This document shows, piece by piece, positions 46,535 to 59,046 of a stretch of DNA of 64,000 nt. Below the pieces are notes generated by a model. It searched no databases and was not told the DNA's origin. It worked only from the letters and a program-made list of their open reading frames with translations. Each line of letters starts with the position of its first letter. The first letter of the stretch is position 1. The DNA lies in assembly GCA_009760855.2 (NCBI GenBank), contig WPIO01000009.1, positions 1,271,001-1,335,000 on the forward strand. The letters are read 5' to 3'. A program made the translations under genes and the position numbers. This DNA is from Cristatella mucedo (taxonomy: Eukaryota > Bryozoa > Phylactolaemata > Cristatellidae).

Positions 46535-47765
46535 AGAATGGCATGGTTAGGGCTGAAATGCACAGGGTCAGCATACGAGTTCGGTTAGTAGCAGCATGCT
46601 TGGAGTCAGCATGCATAAGCACAGACAGGACGAATCACAAAGATCCACTAAATGCTGTCATAAAAGAGCGTATTTGAAGTTTCTTTTAAAATGTGGTCAA
46701 GCCAGGGGATGACGGTATGGAAGTCAAGAGTGAGCTATAGGTTTCGGGAGCATACGAACTTAAGGCACTGTCTCCAAAAATTTGAGGTTTGTACGAGGAA
46801 TGGGTAAACAGTTAGATTCCGAAAAGCGAGTGGTATGATATTTAGCCAGGTGGAGCAGTAGATCTGATAAGTAGGCCGGAGGCAAAGAATAAAGGGACCT
46901 GAAAGTGAGAGACAAAACCTTGAAGTCAATCCTTTGCTTGACCGGTAACCAGTGCCGGTTGGCGAGAAGTGGTATGATATGGTAGCAGCGAAGCTAACGA
47001 CAGACAAGCCTAGATGCAGAGTTTTGCACCAGGTGCGATCGCCTGATCGCACATGCTGGTAGGCCAGTTAGCAGTGAGTTGCAGAAGTCATAATGGGAGG
47101 TCGCAAATGCATGGACCAACTGAGATGAGGAATCCTTATCTAAACAAGCCCGAATTTCAGCAATGCTAGGTAGCTGACAGTAGGAAGACTTGATTGTGGA
47201 GCTGATGTGGTCGTCTAAAGAAAGCTCGGTTTCTAACGTGACAACTAACTTTCGTCCAGATTCGAAAAGATGTATACTGACAGAACCGATTTAAAGTGCA
47301 AGCCTTTCCAATATCTGGATCACATTAGGTTTGGCCATAACTATTTAGTTGGTTTTATCGTCATTCAATTTAAGGAAATTTGATTCCATTCATGTGGGGA
47401 TGTCATCAATGCATGCACTAAGGAAGTTGAGACAGCTACAGAGCTAGGAGGGATAAAAGCAAACGTGCAACTGAGTGTCATCGCCACAGAAGTGAAAGCC
47501 TAGGTTTCGCTCAGCAATCACATCGGCAACAGGAAGAGTATGAACCATGAAAAAAACAGTACCAAGCATGGAGCTCTGTGGTACCCCATACTTCAGAGGT
47601 ACCTTGTATTAATATTGCCCTTCACATCTATACTCCGGAATCTCCCACTGAGATAGGACCTGAACCATTGCAATGTAGGGTCATTCATGAGCAGGCAAGA
47701 TGAGAGGACCTCAAGAAGGACTTAGTGATCAATAGCAACGAAAGCTGCTCAAAGTTAGTACTAAT
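46535..47765 (-). pseudogene. LINE-A RT and 3' end, minus strand
   Basis: On the minus strand, decayed blocks for motif A (about 47740), GVPQ (TATGGGGTACCACAGAGCTC near 47580) and the YADDT region (about 47480, altered) are followed by the C-terminal motifs. Next come TLHLGLSVVSFA-type sequence in a shifted frame, and the 3' UTR to 46540. The terminal hairpin and (ATT)n are missing; the copy instead abuts the LINE-B tail at 46513. Confidence 0.8.
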
Positions 47766-47769
47766 GACA

Positions 47770-47930
47770 AAATGCGAGATGATCAATACTAATGATATAA
47801 TGCAAGGTAAGAATGATATGTAATTAGACGGCGTACAGATTCAATAGATGTGATTATAAACATAGTTAACTCAGTTAACGCCCAATAGAACAACCTTAAT
47901 GCAGCCGTGTGCATGTGCTTTTGGGATAGA
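47770..47930. other. Short spacer
   Basis: Nothing recognised. Confidence 0.4.
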
Positions 47931-47934
47931 GCTG

Positions 47935-48018
47935 ATGTCCATGGCCATACAATATATTCACCTAGACCTCTGTCAGGTTGTGCAGCTCAACCACTGGGCC
48001 AAGCCTGGGCAGTGGTCA
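47935..48018 (-). repeat. Possible SINE-1 head fragment
   Basis: The minus strand reads GGCCCAGTGGTTGAGCTGC, similar to the A-box side of SINE-1 (GGGCCAGCGGTTAAGGTGC), followed by GAGGTCTAGGTGA. The B box and tail are absent or eroded. Confidence 0.35.
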
Positions 48019-48024
48019 TGACAA

Positions 48025-48890
48025 AGTATGTCTAACCAGTCTCTGTTTGCCAGATTGGCACGTGCAATGCCAGTGTACTTGCAGAATGCCCTTCCCGAAA
48101 ACCGTGTCAGAGTATCCTGGCGATTTAGAAAAAAATTTTAGCAACATTATCAATCACCAGCTTCTGCCATTTTCAACGGCCAGGTCCGGCTTGAGTTCGC
48201 TACCCATGATGGACTGTCTCCGAGAAGTTAGGGGATGGGCGGCTTCTGGAAAGTAGGGGAGGAGCTATTAGATATATAAAATGATGGTTTCCGAAATTGG
48301 ATGCACAGCTGCGTCGTCCTCTGTTGATGCATTATTTGCTTGCTGAAGTATGTCACTTAATCATGTTTTTTTCCTGTAAGTTCAAGCACCACTAACTGTC
48401 AGATACATATAATCTTATTTTTCTAGCCTCCTGACATAGAGATCTCCAACTGGCGTTCGTGTTCGATGCAAAATGCATCCAAAAACCAAAGTTCTTGCGA
48501 ACGTCATATGCGGAAACGATACAGCTAAAACCTGTTTAAATCATTCTGATTGTTATTTGACCGGAGCTCGTTAGAAATTACATGCCTATGGATATCTATC
48601 TGATCATCGCTTCCGGCTGCTTGGTCTCCCATGCTGGTGGCTGCCTTAACTATGCCGGCAGCTAGTAACCTGCATGTTAATTATGATCGCCAGCAGCTTT
48701 TATCGATTCGTCTTGTAGATCAAATGCATTCCTTGAAATTAATGTAGTTGCTAAGATTCATGAACTATGCATTAACAAAAGAAAGACACCCAGTAGCAGC
48801 CCCAGTGGCCAGAACCGCCTGGTCAGAAGCTGATCGTTGGGCTGGAACTGCATGCTGATAGCCTGCTCCTTTGGTATTCCTAGCATTGTC
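48025..48890. other. Unannotated DNA
   Basis: No confident feature. Part of the end may belong to the 5' region of the following LINE-A copy, whose true 5' border I could not place. Confidence 0.35.
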
Positions 48891-48979
48891 TCGAACCGCT
48901 CAGCACGCTCCCCTGCATGCTTCACTGTAAATATCTCTAACTTACTGGTTATCAGACCTGTTGTAACTCCATCGGCCAG

Positions 48980-51900
48980 ACTTAACGCTTGCCTTGGGAA
49001 TCCTTGCTCAATGTGCAATAAACCTCTGTTAATAATCGGCCTCATTTATGAAAATTCTATTGACGTGCTCGCTCTAACTGAAACTTGGCTTAAATCGATA
49101 AACTGCCCGACAATTAAAGACGCCACCCTATCTGGTTTCTCGTTCTTTCACACCCTTAGATTGATCAAAACTGTAGGTGGAGTTTCTATTATTGTGTGCT
49201 AGAAATTCAACTTCTAGCCATTTGCAGCACCCTTGAAGCAGTCTTTTGAATCGATCGTCTTTGTCCCACCCGAAATCAATCTATAGCTAGTGGCAGTAGT
49301 CTATCGCCCACCAGGTACCAAATCCCATTTTCTCTCAGATTTCTCCAAACTCATTTCAATTCTGTGTGCAGGGATTGATCCTCTCTCGTTATGGGTGATT
49401 TCAACGTTCACTTTGATAACTTATCTGACGTTTTAAGCACCAAATTTCGTGCATTGGTTGACTCATTGTCTCTTGTGGCTCATGTGCATGACCCTACTCA
49501 CATCAAAGGTCACACACTCGACCAGATTTTCTCATAAAACTGCACTTTGTCATCACCAATTGCTACCAAATCCGGCTTATCTGACCACATGTAGATCTCA
49601 TTCAATCTACAGTGTGTGCTCACGTCCTCCTCTAAAATAACCTGTGAAAAGCAAACCTCAAGACCCTTGACATCGATGCTGTCCGTGCAAGAATATCTGC
49701 TTCACCTCTGCTGCTCAGTTCTCCCTCCGATCTGTTATCATTGGTAGATAGTTACAACACGACACTAGCTGACCAGCTGGATGAGTTGGCTCCTGTGACA
49801 TAGCACAGTGGGGGCCTGTGCCAAGACGGCCGATGGTTTACCACAGACATTAAACTAGCCAGGTCTCATAAGCACAAGCTTGAAAAAGCGTACAAAAGAT
49901 CAGGTCTGCCTGTCCATTGACAGGCATATGAAGACTACTGTAGGTAGTACTGATTGATCCTAGCAAAGGTCAGTCTAGCTACTATAAAACCATTGTTGAA
50001 TAACAGATGCACAATCCAAACATGCTGATGTCGACGATCAACCATCTACTCAACCACTCCCAGATTAGCTCCTTACCTGATGATCCTTGTGATGATCTAG
50101 CCGATCACTTCTCTCGATTCTTTGTGCAAAACATAGACACTATCAATGAATCCATCCCTGTGATGACAGCATCCCCACTAGAATGCTGTTCTCCCGAATC
50201 TTGGCTGCACCTCAATGTCTACATTTAAGCAGGTCACTAGTGATCTAGTCCTTGAATTTCGTTACCCAATCAAAGAAGGCAACAAGTCCTCTGAATCTTA
50301 ATCCTACTGCCCAGCTCGAACCTTACATTGATCTGCTGCTGCCATGCATAACTAACATCATTATTTGTCATTAGCCTCAGGTCATGTCCCTGCACCTTTA
50401 CAAAAAAGTTGCTGTCAGGCAACTTCTCAAGAAAGCGACACTAGACCAACAGAACTTAAGCAACTACTGCCCAGTCTCCCTTCTACCATTCCTATCAAAG
50501 ACACTGGCACGGGCCGTTAAGGGCCAGCTGAACTCATATATCAAAACTTCACACCTTGCGAGTAAGTTCCAGTCTGGCTTTAGAGCTAATCACTCCACAG
50601 AGTTAACATTGCTTAAGGTATACAACGACCTACTTAGGCATGCAGACATAGGTAGAGTGTCCCTGCTTGTTTTGCTCAATTTTTCAGCTGCATTTGATGC
50701 GATTGATCATAAAGTTCTTCTACAACGCTGCTTATCTCTCCTGGACATCGCTGGCATTGCTCTACAATGGCTGAGATCATATCTCAGTGGGAGAGTCAAG
50801 AGTATTGACGTCAATGGACAAGGATCATCCAAGATACCTCTGAAATATGGGGTGCCTCAGGGCTACTTGCTTGGTCCGGTTCTTTTCACGGTGTATACTC
50901 TCCCTCTTGGTGATGTGATTGCCAAGCACAATCTAGGCTTTAACTTCTATGCAGATGACACTCAGGTGTACCTTTGCTTTGATCCTTCCAGCCTTCGAGC
51001 ACCTACAACTCTCTTAAGTCACTTGTTGGATGTATCGATGACATCCGCTTATGAATAGCAGCAAATTTTCTAAAACTAATCGATGAAAAAGCTAACTTAC
51101 TAGTTAATGGGCAAACCAAATGTGATTCAGAAATTGGACAGGTAGCCCAAAATTGTCTCTGCCAGCATATCTCCAGCTGAGTCAGCTCGAAATCTAGGTT
51201 TCATGTTCAAAAGCAACCTCTCGTTAGACGACCACATCAGCTCCACAGTAAAAATCTGCCTACTTTAGGTTACATAATATTGCCAAAATTTGGGTTTGTT
51301 TAGATAGGGATACGACGTCCAAGTTAGTTCATGCATTCGTGACATCAGGTCTCGACTTCTGCGACTCACTGCTTACTGGCCTACCAGTATGTGTGATCAG
51401 GCTATTGCATCTGGTGCCAAACTCCGCAGGTAGGCATGTCTGTCGTGACCTTTGCAGCTGCCATCCCACACCACTTCTCTCCGACCTGCACTGGCTACCA
51501 GTCAAGCAACGAATTCACTTCAAAGTTTTGTCGCTTGCTTTTAGGTCACTTTATTCTTTGGCTCCAGCCTATCTCTTAGATCTACTCCCCCATCAGGCCA
51601 AGCATCGTACCACCTGCGTTTCGGAATCCAACAGTCTACTAATACCTCGTACAAACCTCAAACCCTTTGGAGACCGTGCATTTAGTTCGTTTGCTCCTAA
51701 AGTCCGGAACTTCCTACCGGCTTGCTTCAGAACATCCCCCGACTTGACCACAATTAAAAGAACTTAAAAACACACCTATTTAGGACAGCATTTAGTGGGT
51801 TTCTGTGATTTGTCCTTCATGTGCTTATGGGTTTGGACACTGTGCATGCTGCCACTAACCACATTTGCATGCCGACCCTGTGCATGTCACCCCTAACCAT

Positions 51901-52055
51901 GGTTTTCGTGGCGTTGTTTTTCAAGCATGAGATTACTCACCAATATTGCATTTCCGTTTGCAGCAAATGGAAAGCCCCTGGAAAGCGATTGAGTAAGCCG
52001 AGGGCATTATATCAATAACATTGTTATTATCATTAATATTATTATTTTCTATTAT
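48980..52055 (+). pseudogene. LINE-A, longest copy: endonuclease, RT and 3' end
   Basis: Collinear with a whole L2/CR1-type ORF2. The APE-like endonuclease shows ARLNACL (49000), VLALTETWLK (49060-49090, metal-binding Glu), VAVVYRPPGT (49288-49318), GDFNVHFDN (about 49390-49415) and LSDHM (about 49578-49592), across stops and frame changes. A linker follows to 50380. RT (frame 50384-51058): NYCPVSLLPFLSKTLARAV, a motif A that reads LLNFSAAFDAIDH, GVPQGYLLGP (50849-50878), FYADDT (50945-50962). In motif A the catalytic Asp codon is AAT (Asn) at 50678-50680. More frames carry the thumb and C-terminal motifs (51339-51767), then the 3' UTR, a decayed hairpin (about 51965-52010) and AT tail. Its 5' end is uncertain. 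It is catalytically dead. Confidence 0.9.
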
Positions 52056-52059
52056 TGAC

Positions 52060-52160
52060 TGAAGATTAAGCTCACGTTAGCCTTTTGATCTGTTGCTATG
52101 GAATCATTTGGTGGAATGTCGATCCGACTTATTTTTTCAAGTGAGTGTTAGTTAAGAACC
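52060..52160. other. Spacer
   Basis: Nothing recognised. Confidence 0.4.
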
Positions 52161-52162
52161 GG

Positions 52163-52238
52163 TACCAAATGTAAAACATTTCGAAAGAGGTTAAATTCGC
52201 TTAGGGGTCTTTATAAAGTGTGTTAATATTACTATGTT
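52163..52238 (+). repeat. LINE-A terminal tail, decayed
   Basis: ACCAAATGTAAAACATTTCG, AAAGAGGTTAAATTCGCTTA and GGGTCTTTATAAAGTGTG follow the order of the LINE-A hairpin and end in ATT-like repeats. Confidence 0.6.
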
Positions 52239-52239
52239 A

Positions 52240-53500
52240 CTTTCACTAAAAACTTATCAAGCAGGGTACCAGTAGAAGCAAGATCAAACAAAGATTACCA
52301 TATCTGAATGGCAGTTTCTTTATGTGCCCAAAGTAGGCATCACTTGTAACAAAAATCTGCTACAGGTAGAGTGATATTTTTATGTCAATAGAAAATATTA
52401 GGGGTGCACTGGAAATGGTGTAGAGCTTCAGGCAGATAACTAAAAAAATAATCATTAAATTGGGTTGTTTACTCAAATTTATTTCCATGTTAGCATATGA
52501 ACTTTGGTCACCTTAAAACGGAAATAGAAATTCGGACAAATTCCACTTACAGAAAAAAGAACATTTTGCGATCCCGATGTGAACCAGATGCATTTTTCTA
52601 CAAATAAAAAAATATATAATTTACTGGTCCCTGCTTGGTATGCCCCATCTATTCCGATATGCTGAACATGGATCGATAGAGGCAAATGTGTCAAGCACAT
52701 TGAGGTGCATTATTGTGACTTGATATAGCTTCATTTATGGTCAAGCTTGATGCATTGGATATTATGGAACACAGTAGCACTAGCTCAGGCAAGCGAGTAG
52801 CCCTGCGCTCATGCCCAGCCCGCATGCCTGCTGCTTGGGTGATCGCCACCACTGCTAGCTCCAGCAGCTCACCACCACTGGCCCTTCTCTGCATGCAGCA
52901 GACAGAACATTCGGCTTGTCAAATTTTGCTATTTTTTATAGCTCTCATCAACGACGAGTTCGGCTGATGTCCATCGGCAGTTTAATCCCTACCATGCTCG
53001 AATGCTGGCCTGGTCCTTGTCGTCGAGGCAGAGGCAGGCAGAACTATTTCTTTCGTTCGTAGCAGCATCTGTTTGCACTGCAAGCTGCTGCCACCATCGC
53101 ATGCTTCCAGCCAGACCAACGATTTTCAGCTATTTTTCATGTTCAACTATATTTCAGCTATTTGGCTGCTTGGCTCTGACATTTGAATGTGCATTGACTG
53201 CTTTCGAAATGGGTATTAAGTACGTTTCCTTTTTATCTCCACCATTGCTTCCACGTTGGATGTCAACGCAAGATTTACTGCTTTGCTCTGCCGATTAAAT
53301 TATGCACTGAGAGCCCATGGCAGGGACAGTAGTGCAAAGCAAAGGCTATGCAGCTGGTTTACAATTGATTGTCTCAGCAAGCGGCCGGAAGTCAATAGTG
53401 CACGTATTCTGCTCTTCTATCCATACTGTGAAAATTAGACGGTTCACGTGGTGCATTTGAATCTAGTGTCTGTGAGTAAACTTTGCAATACTTTATGAAT
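52240..53500. other. Unannotated DNA with GC-richer part 52740-53440
   Basis: The GC-richer part contains a 76-codon frame (52737-52967, +) and a 98-codon frame (53002-53298, +), with a 67-codon frame on the opposite strand (52691-52894). None shows a known motif. The composition differs from the flanks, so it may be an old insertion or an exon-bearing segment; I cannot say which. Confidence 0.3.
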
Positions 53501-53501
53501 T

Positions 53502-53588
53502 CAGCAAATATAAAGCGCCTAGAAAGAGATTAATTTCTCTGAGAGTGCTTTATCAAGTGCATTTTTTATTATTATTGTTATTATAACT
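53502..53588 (+). repeat. LINE-A terminal hairpin and tail only
   Basis: TTCAGCAAATATAAAGCGCC and TAGAAAGAGATTAATTTCTC are followed by TGAGAGTGCTTTATCAAGTG and a TTATT-rich tail. Only the last roughly 85 bp of the element is present. Confidence 0.85.
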
Positions 53589-53589
53589 C

Positions 53590-53865
53590 ATGTCAAAAAT
53601 GCGACCAGAAACCTTTAACTCGATTGAGTTAGTGTATGATATGTCAATATGCTTACTAGGTGCAGAACTTGCAAAGTTAGTCTGTAATGTCAGCTCGTGA
53701 AAAAAAACTGGCGATATCCTTATTTTACAGGAACTTTCGCTGTTGCTACGACATGATACTGCCTAGTGGGACGATCTGGATTTCTCAAGTATGCAAGGCT
53801 AGGTAATGTTTAAGATTTGAAATTCAAAAATTCCCAAACACCTTATAGCGTCAGACTTAGTTTAA
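53590..53865. other. Spacer
   Basis: Nothing recognised. Confidence 0.4.
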
Positions 53866-53867
53866 GG

Positions 53868-54480
53868 CTATAATAATAATTATCACACATTTTGTGAAAC
53901 GCCCTTTTGAGAGCTCAATCTCTTTCTAGTCCCTTTACATTTGCAGTAAAGGAAGCACCCTCGAATGGTTAGTGGTAGCATGCTCGATAAACAACAAGAG
54001 TAAGATGGCTAGGGGTGACATTTGCAGTGTCAGTATGCACATTTGATTAGTGGTACCATGCACAGTCTTTTCATGCATAAGCATGTAAAGGTCGATACAC
54101 AGGGACCCACTAAATGCTGTGATAATTAAATGTGTTAATAGTTACTCTTTAAATTTCGTCATTTCGGGAAATGTCGTGACGCAAGTCGAAAGTGAGTTAC
54201 AGGCTATGAGATCATATCTAATAGAAGCACGAGCTAAGGGCATTGTCTCGAGGATTTGAGGTTTGTACGAGGTAGATAAAACGGATTGGATTCTGAAAAC
54301 ACTTGCCACGATGGTATCTGGGTAGGAGAGTAGATAGGTAGGCTGGAGCAAAATAATGAACGGAGCTAAAAGTGAGTGACAAAACTTGATGTCGATGATA
54401 TGTTTGCCTGGGAGTTAGTGCAGCTCGGCAAGCCTAACTGCCGAGTTTTGAGCCAGCTGTAAGCACCTGATTGCCTAAAC
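53868..54480 (-). pseudogene. LINE-A 3' end, minus strand (piece 1)
   Basis: Reading minus: (ATT)-type tail and hairpin (GAAACGCCCTTTTGAGAGC on the plus strand at about 53894), 3' UTR, C-terminal coding block (54351-54142), and back to the LVQNSAARL block at about 54450-54475, where it stops against piece 2. Confidence 0.8.
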
Positions 54481-54484
54481 AGGG

Positions 54485-55015
54485 AAAGAAGCAACTATTG
54501 GATTCCGAAAAGCAGGTGGAATGATGCTTGATTTGGTGTGCGAGTAGATCTTCGAGATAGGCTGGAGCCAAAGAATGAAGTGACGTAAAAGTTATAGACA
54601 ATACCATGAATTCGATCCGATGCTTGACTGGTAGCCAGTGCAGGTCGGCAAGAAGTGGTGTGATGTGGCAACTGCGACGTTCACGACAGACAAGCCTAGC
54701 TGCAGAGTTTTGCACCAGCTGTAATCGCGTGATTGCGCATGCCGGTAGGCCAGCAAGTAGTGAGTTAGAAAAGTTAAGACGGGATGTCATGAATGCATGG
54801 ATAAACTTAGACGTGGTAACTTTATCTAAGCAAGCACGAATGTTAGCAATGTCACCTAGCTGAAAGTAGGCCGACTTGACTGTGGAGCTGATGTGGTCGT
54901 CTACGTCTAACGAGATGTCAACTTGGAATACGGCATCTAGATTTCGAGCTTATTTCCCAGGTGGATGTGTTGGCAGAGCTAGTTTTGAGAGTCAGTCTTT
55001 CCAATTTCCGAATCC
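54485..55015 (-). pseudogene. LINE-A RT C-terminal region, minus strand (piece 2)
   Basis: A 118-codon frame (54790-54434) reads TSRLNFSNSLLAGLPACAIT, LVQNSAARLVCRERRSCHIT and LHWLPVKHRIEF. Upstream sequence to about 55015 corresponds to SARNLG and LDDHISS. It overlaps piece 1 in family coordinates, so these are two separate insertions or a tandem duplication, not one element. Confidence 0.85.
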
Positions 55016-55019
55016 AACT

Positions 55020-55318
55020 GCTTCGACATGATGACATTTTTCATGACTTTCTTTCCCAGGGTAAGGCTTCTGTATTTGTCCTACTGTTCGTCAGATGTAA
55101 ACTCTGATACGGGTAACCGAGTTGTGAGCAGCGCTTTGATGCCAAAGGCATCAAAGCTGCATGTTGGAAGCTCTTTTGGAAACTATGTGTAAGCCTCACA
55201 GTGTGGCAGTGCAAAGGTGTCAACCGTACTGTCATTAAGCATACAAACGGTCTGTGCTCGGTGAAGACGGCACACTACCTGCCAATGCTTCATATTGGCA
55301 TACTAGAATGAAATAAAT
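55020..55318. other. Spacer
   Basis: Nothing recognised; it includes a short imperfect repeat (GATGCCAAAGGCATCAAAG). Confidence 0.4.
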
Positions 55319-55319
55319 T

Positions 55320-55629
55320 GATAAAAATTATAACACACTTTATAAAGCATACTCAGATAACTCAAGCACTTTTAAAGCACTTTAAATTTGCTATATTGGA
55401 AGTGCGATCAAACGGTTAGTGATATGATGCTCAATAAACAACACGAATAAAATGGTTAGGGATCACATGCATAGGTTCAGCATGCACAAGCACATAAAGG
55501 TCGAATCAAAGAGACCTACTAAATACTGTACCAAATAGCTGCTTTTAATTTCTTTTTAAACGTGATTTAGTCAGGAGATCCCGTGGCGCAAGTCGGATAG
55601 AGAGAGAGAAAGAGAGGGAGAGAGAGGGG

Positions 55630-55695
<66 letters not shown>

Positions 55696-58060
55696 CTTCG
55701 GGACAATAGAAACTCAATGCAAGGTCTCTCAAGGATTTGGGATCTGAACCAAGTATAGGTAAACAGTTGGATTCCGAAAAGCGAGTCATACGATGCTTAG
55801 CCTAGTCGGTCAGCAGATCGGATAGGCAACTGGGAGACTCATGACAGACAAGCCTAGCTGCAGAGACTTGCACCATCTGTAAGAGCCTGATTGTACAGGC
55901 CAGACTGGCTACCATTGAGCGACAGAAGTCAAGACATGATTTCAAGCATGATTGGACCAACTAAGATGTGTTATACCTGTTTAAATAAGCCCGAATTGCA
56001 GCAGTGTAATCCAGCTGAAAATAGCAGACTTGAGGGTGGAATTGAGATGGTCGTTTAGCGAAAGGTCACTGTGAAATCAGACACCTATATTTCGTGCATG
56101 TGCAACTGGAAATATGCTGGCAGAGCCAAGTATGAGCGACAGCCTGTGCAATTTCTGAATCGCACTTGGTTTGCCCATAACTAGGAAGTTGGTTTCATTA
56201 TCGTTCAATTTAAAAAAATCTTCTGTCACCCATGTGAGGATTTCATCAACTGATGGAGCAAGGGCGTAGAGAGAATTTAACAGCCTTGATGGCTGCGAGG
56301 GATCAAAGCAAAATTACAAATGAGTGGCATCCGCATAGAAGTGAAAGCTTAGATTTTTCTGGATATTACATTGGCAATAGGAAGAGTATAAACGGTGAAA
56401 AAATTGGACCAAGTACGAAGACCTGAAGCATCCGTATCTAAGTAGTTCATCGCATGGACTATCAGTTCACATGAACACTCTTGAGTGTCCCATTGAGATA
56501 GGACCTGAACCATTGCAATGCAGTGCTATCAATGCATAGGTGAGATGAGATGCAGTCGAGAAGGACTTGGTGATCGATAGTATTAAACGCTGATGAAAGA
56601 TCGTGCAGAAAAGCAAAGATCCTCTACCCATGTCTGCATTCCTAAGTAGGTCGTTGTACACCCGAAGCAATGCGGACTCTCTGGAGTGATTAACTCTAAA
56701 ATCAGATTGGACTTACTAGCAACGTTTGAAGTTTGAATATATGAGTTCAGCGGGTCTGTCACCACTCGTTCAAGTGTCTTGGATATGAAAGGTGGAGGGG
56801 AAACAGGGCTTTAGTTGCTTAAGTTCTCTGGGTATTGTGATGCAGTCTTAAGTAGTAGTCTGAATGCAACCTTCTTGATAGGTGCTGGGATATGACGTGA
56901 GGCTAATGACATTAATGATGTTAGTTATGCATGGCTGCTGCAGATCAATGCATGGTAGTAGCATCACATTTGGAATAGGGTCTAAAGAACTAGTTAACTT
57001 TTTCGATTTGGGATATGAACTTAACGACGAGACTACGAATGATCTCTTTGAATGTGGAAATTCAGATACTGTAAGAAACTGAGGGACATCATTCCAGGGG
57101 GCGTTGTTACCAGAATGATGGACTAACCGATATCGTCTATCGTTGGGCAAAGAAGCTAGAGAAGCGAAAGCTAGAACAACACACGGATCATTAGGTAAAA
57201 AGCTTAGTTGGGAGCAGTTAATGAGATGGTTGATCGTCAAAATTAGCATCATTGGATTGTGCTCACGTCATTCAACAATGTTTTTATAGAACCTAGACAT
57301 GCCCTTTGATAGGATCGATTTGCTATGATCTGCAGTAGCGCTCGTATGGTTGTCGATGGACAATCAGTCCTGATCTTTTGTATGCTTTTTCAAGCTTGGA
57401 CTTAGTAGACCTAGCTATTTTAATGCATGCTGTAAACCACGGGCCGTTAGGGCAAGGGCACATAGTGAGCCTAGTCAAGGTGCAAAAACGTCGAACATGT
57501 AAGGTAGTGTCGTGTTGTAGTAATCCACCAATGATGACAGGTCAGACAAGGGACTGGGCAGCAGAGGCGAAGCAACTACTCTTGCTCGGATAGTATCGAT
57601 ATCAAGGGTCTTCAGGTTTCGAGATTCACGGGTGATTTTAGAGGAGAATGGGGCAGAGAGCACACATTCAAGACTAAATGAGATCTGCATGTGGTCAGAT
57701 GAGCAGGATTGATTAATAATTGGTAATGACAAAGTGCAGCCGTATAAGAAAATGTGGTCGAATTTTGGATCCTTGGTGTAAATAGGGCCATGCACGTGAG
57801 CCACAACAAACGCGAGAGTCAGGAAATATATGAAATTCAGTGCCGAAGGCATCTAATGAGTTATCAAACTAAATTTTGATATCACCCATAGCGAGAATGA
57901 ATCGATTGATAGCATGTATAATCGGAACCAGATCGGAGAAGATACTAAATGAGCGAGTACTCAGCTCTTTAATATTATTGGGCTATTATTGTGTGAGTCG
58001 GACTGAATTTTAGAATAGAATCTCAGCTCCACTGCTATAACACCTGAGTAGATCGTATCT
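55320..58060 (-). pseudogene. LINE-A, second-longest copy, minus strand
   Basis: It runs from a decayed tail and hairpin (plus about 55330-55400) through the 3' UTR, RT C-terminus, YADDT region (about 56340, altered), motif A (about 56600), the RT N-terminal region with SGFRVNHS-type sequence, the linker (57252-56848: TINHLINCSQLSFLPNDPC), and the C-terminal half of the endonuclease. In that half LIHFRIHFLT-like and VVAHVHGP read at about 57800, SCSSDHMQISF at about 57680, and a decayed GDFN near 57885. A (GA)n tract at 55598-55694 expands inside the coding block. All frames are heavily broken. The 5' border is approximate. Confidence 0.85.
55598..55694. repeat. (GA)n microsatellite inside LINE-A
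   Basis: A GA run flanked on both sides by collinear LINE-A coding sequence (CGCAAGTCGG before; GGCTTCGGGA after). Confidence 0.97.
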
Positions 58061-58064
58061 GATT

Positions 58065-58525
58065 TTGGCTGTGCAGGGCATGCTAAGAATGTCCATGCTT
58101 GCACGGCAAGTTGCATATTGCTTGATGAACAGCATTTCAAAGCTTAAAAGTTCCATACAATGCAGAAATCTGTAAATTAAAAAAATTTAGATCGTATGCT
58201 TCCTGTGTGCATCCAGGTTTGATACGGATTGCATGGTCGGTTTTTCTTTTATGTGGAAGGCTTCAGAGCTTGAGATCAAATTTCTCAATTGATCTTCTTG
58301 AACAAAAATACCTTTAGCGAATAATAAAAACTAGACTTTTCTTTATTGACATTACCGATTCGAATATCAACAGGAATATTCTCGTAGTCATATTGTGGCA
58401 ACTTTAAGATGTCAGGGGAACTTGGCTGCAGCAGAGGGAGTGGCAAAGTGGTGTTAAGTAGGACACCTCTGGTCAAATTGATTTTCACAAGCAACGCCCG
58501 TCGGCAGGCTTAGCAATACGGCTTA
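58065..58525. other. Unannotated DNA with a 69-codon minus ORF
   Basis: The frame 58494-58285 (-) has a protein-like composition (KLPQYDYENIPVDIRIGNV). It could be the 5' extension of the neighbouring minus-strand LINE-A copy, upstream of its endonuclease, but no second copy of that region is available to test this. Confidence 0.3.
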
Positions 58526-58528
58526 TAC

Positions 58529-58619
<91 letters not shown>
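58529..58619. repeat. (AT)n microsatellite, host of the hAT insertion
   Basis: An AT run with one AAGATA interruption at about 58564. It continues at 61832-61847 on the other side of the hAT element. Confidence 0.95.
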
Positions 58620-58622
<3 letters not shown>

Positions 58623-58634
58623 GGCTGTACCGGA
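58620..58634 (+). repeat. hAT left terminal inverted repeat
   Basis: TAGGGCTGTACCGGA; identical to the reverse complement of the right end. Confidence 0.93.
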
Positions 58635-58649
58635 TTTGATTTTTTCAAA

Positions 58650-58725
58650 TTCGGCCGGAGCCGGATTTGCCGGATTTTTGATGACAAATACGGCCGGAGC
58701 CGGAGCCGGATTTGTTCATCGGACA
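58650..58725. promoter_or_regulatory. hAT left subterminal repeats
   Basis: Two GGCCGGAGCCGGA-type units (near 58655 and 58693) plus a shorter GCCGGATTT unit. Clustered subterminal repeats in hAT elements are typically transposase binding sites; binding here is inferred. Confidence 0.6.
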
Positions 58726-59046
58726 AATTTTTACCATTTGTACTACCAAGTTTTTACTTGAGGATATATACTACAATAAATATTTAATTAAAAAAATATT
58801 ATTAATAATAAGTAGCATCATTGTCTTTTGCTGTTTGTTTATTTTTGTGTAATAGGTGTTGCTGTGGGAGACCTCAGTGATAATCGTATAGCAGTGACAT
58901 TTTATTAAAAAATTGAGTAAAATTTTTTACATCATAATATTGGTAATAACACAAAAAAAATGAAAAGAGACTAAAGTTCAAAATTCAAAAATACAAAAAT
59001 AAGTACTGTAATTTTTATATATTTTTCATACATTTGTTTCTTAAAT

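Noticed and set aside
55571-55789. Ser-Leu repeat protein
   Set aside because: It is a translation of the (GA)n tract inside LINE-A.
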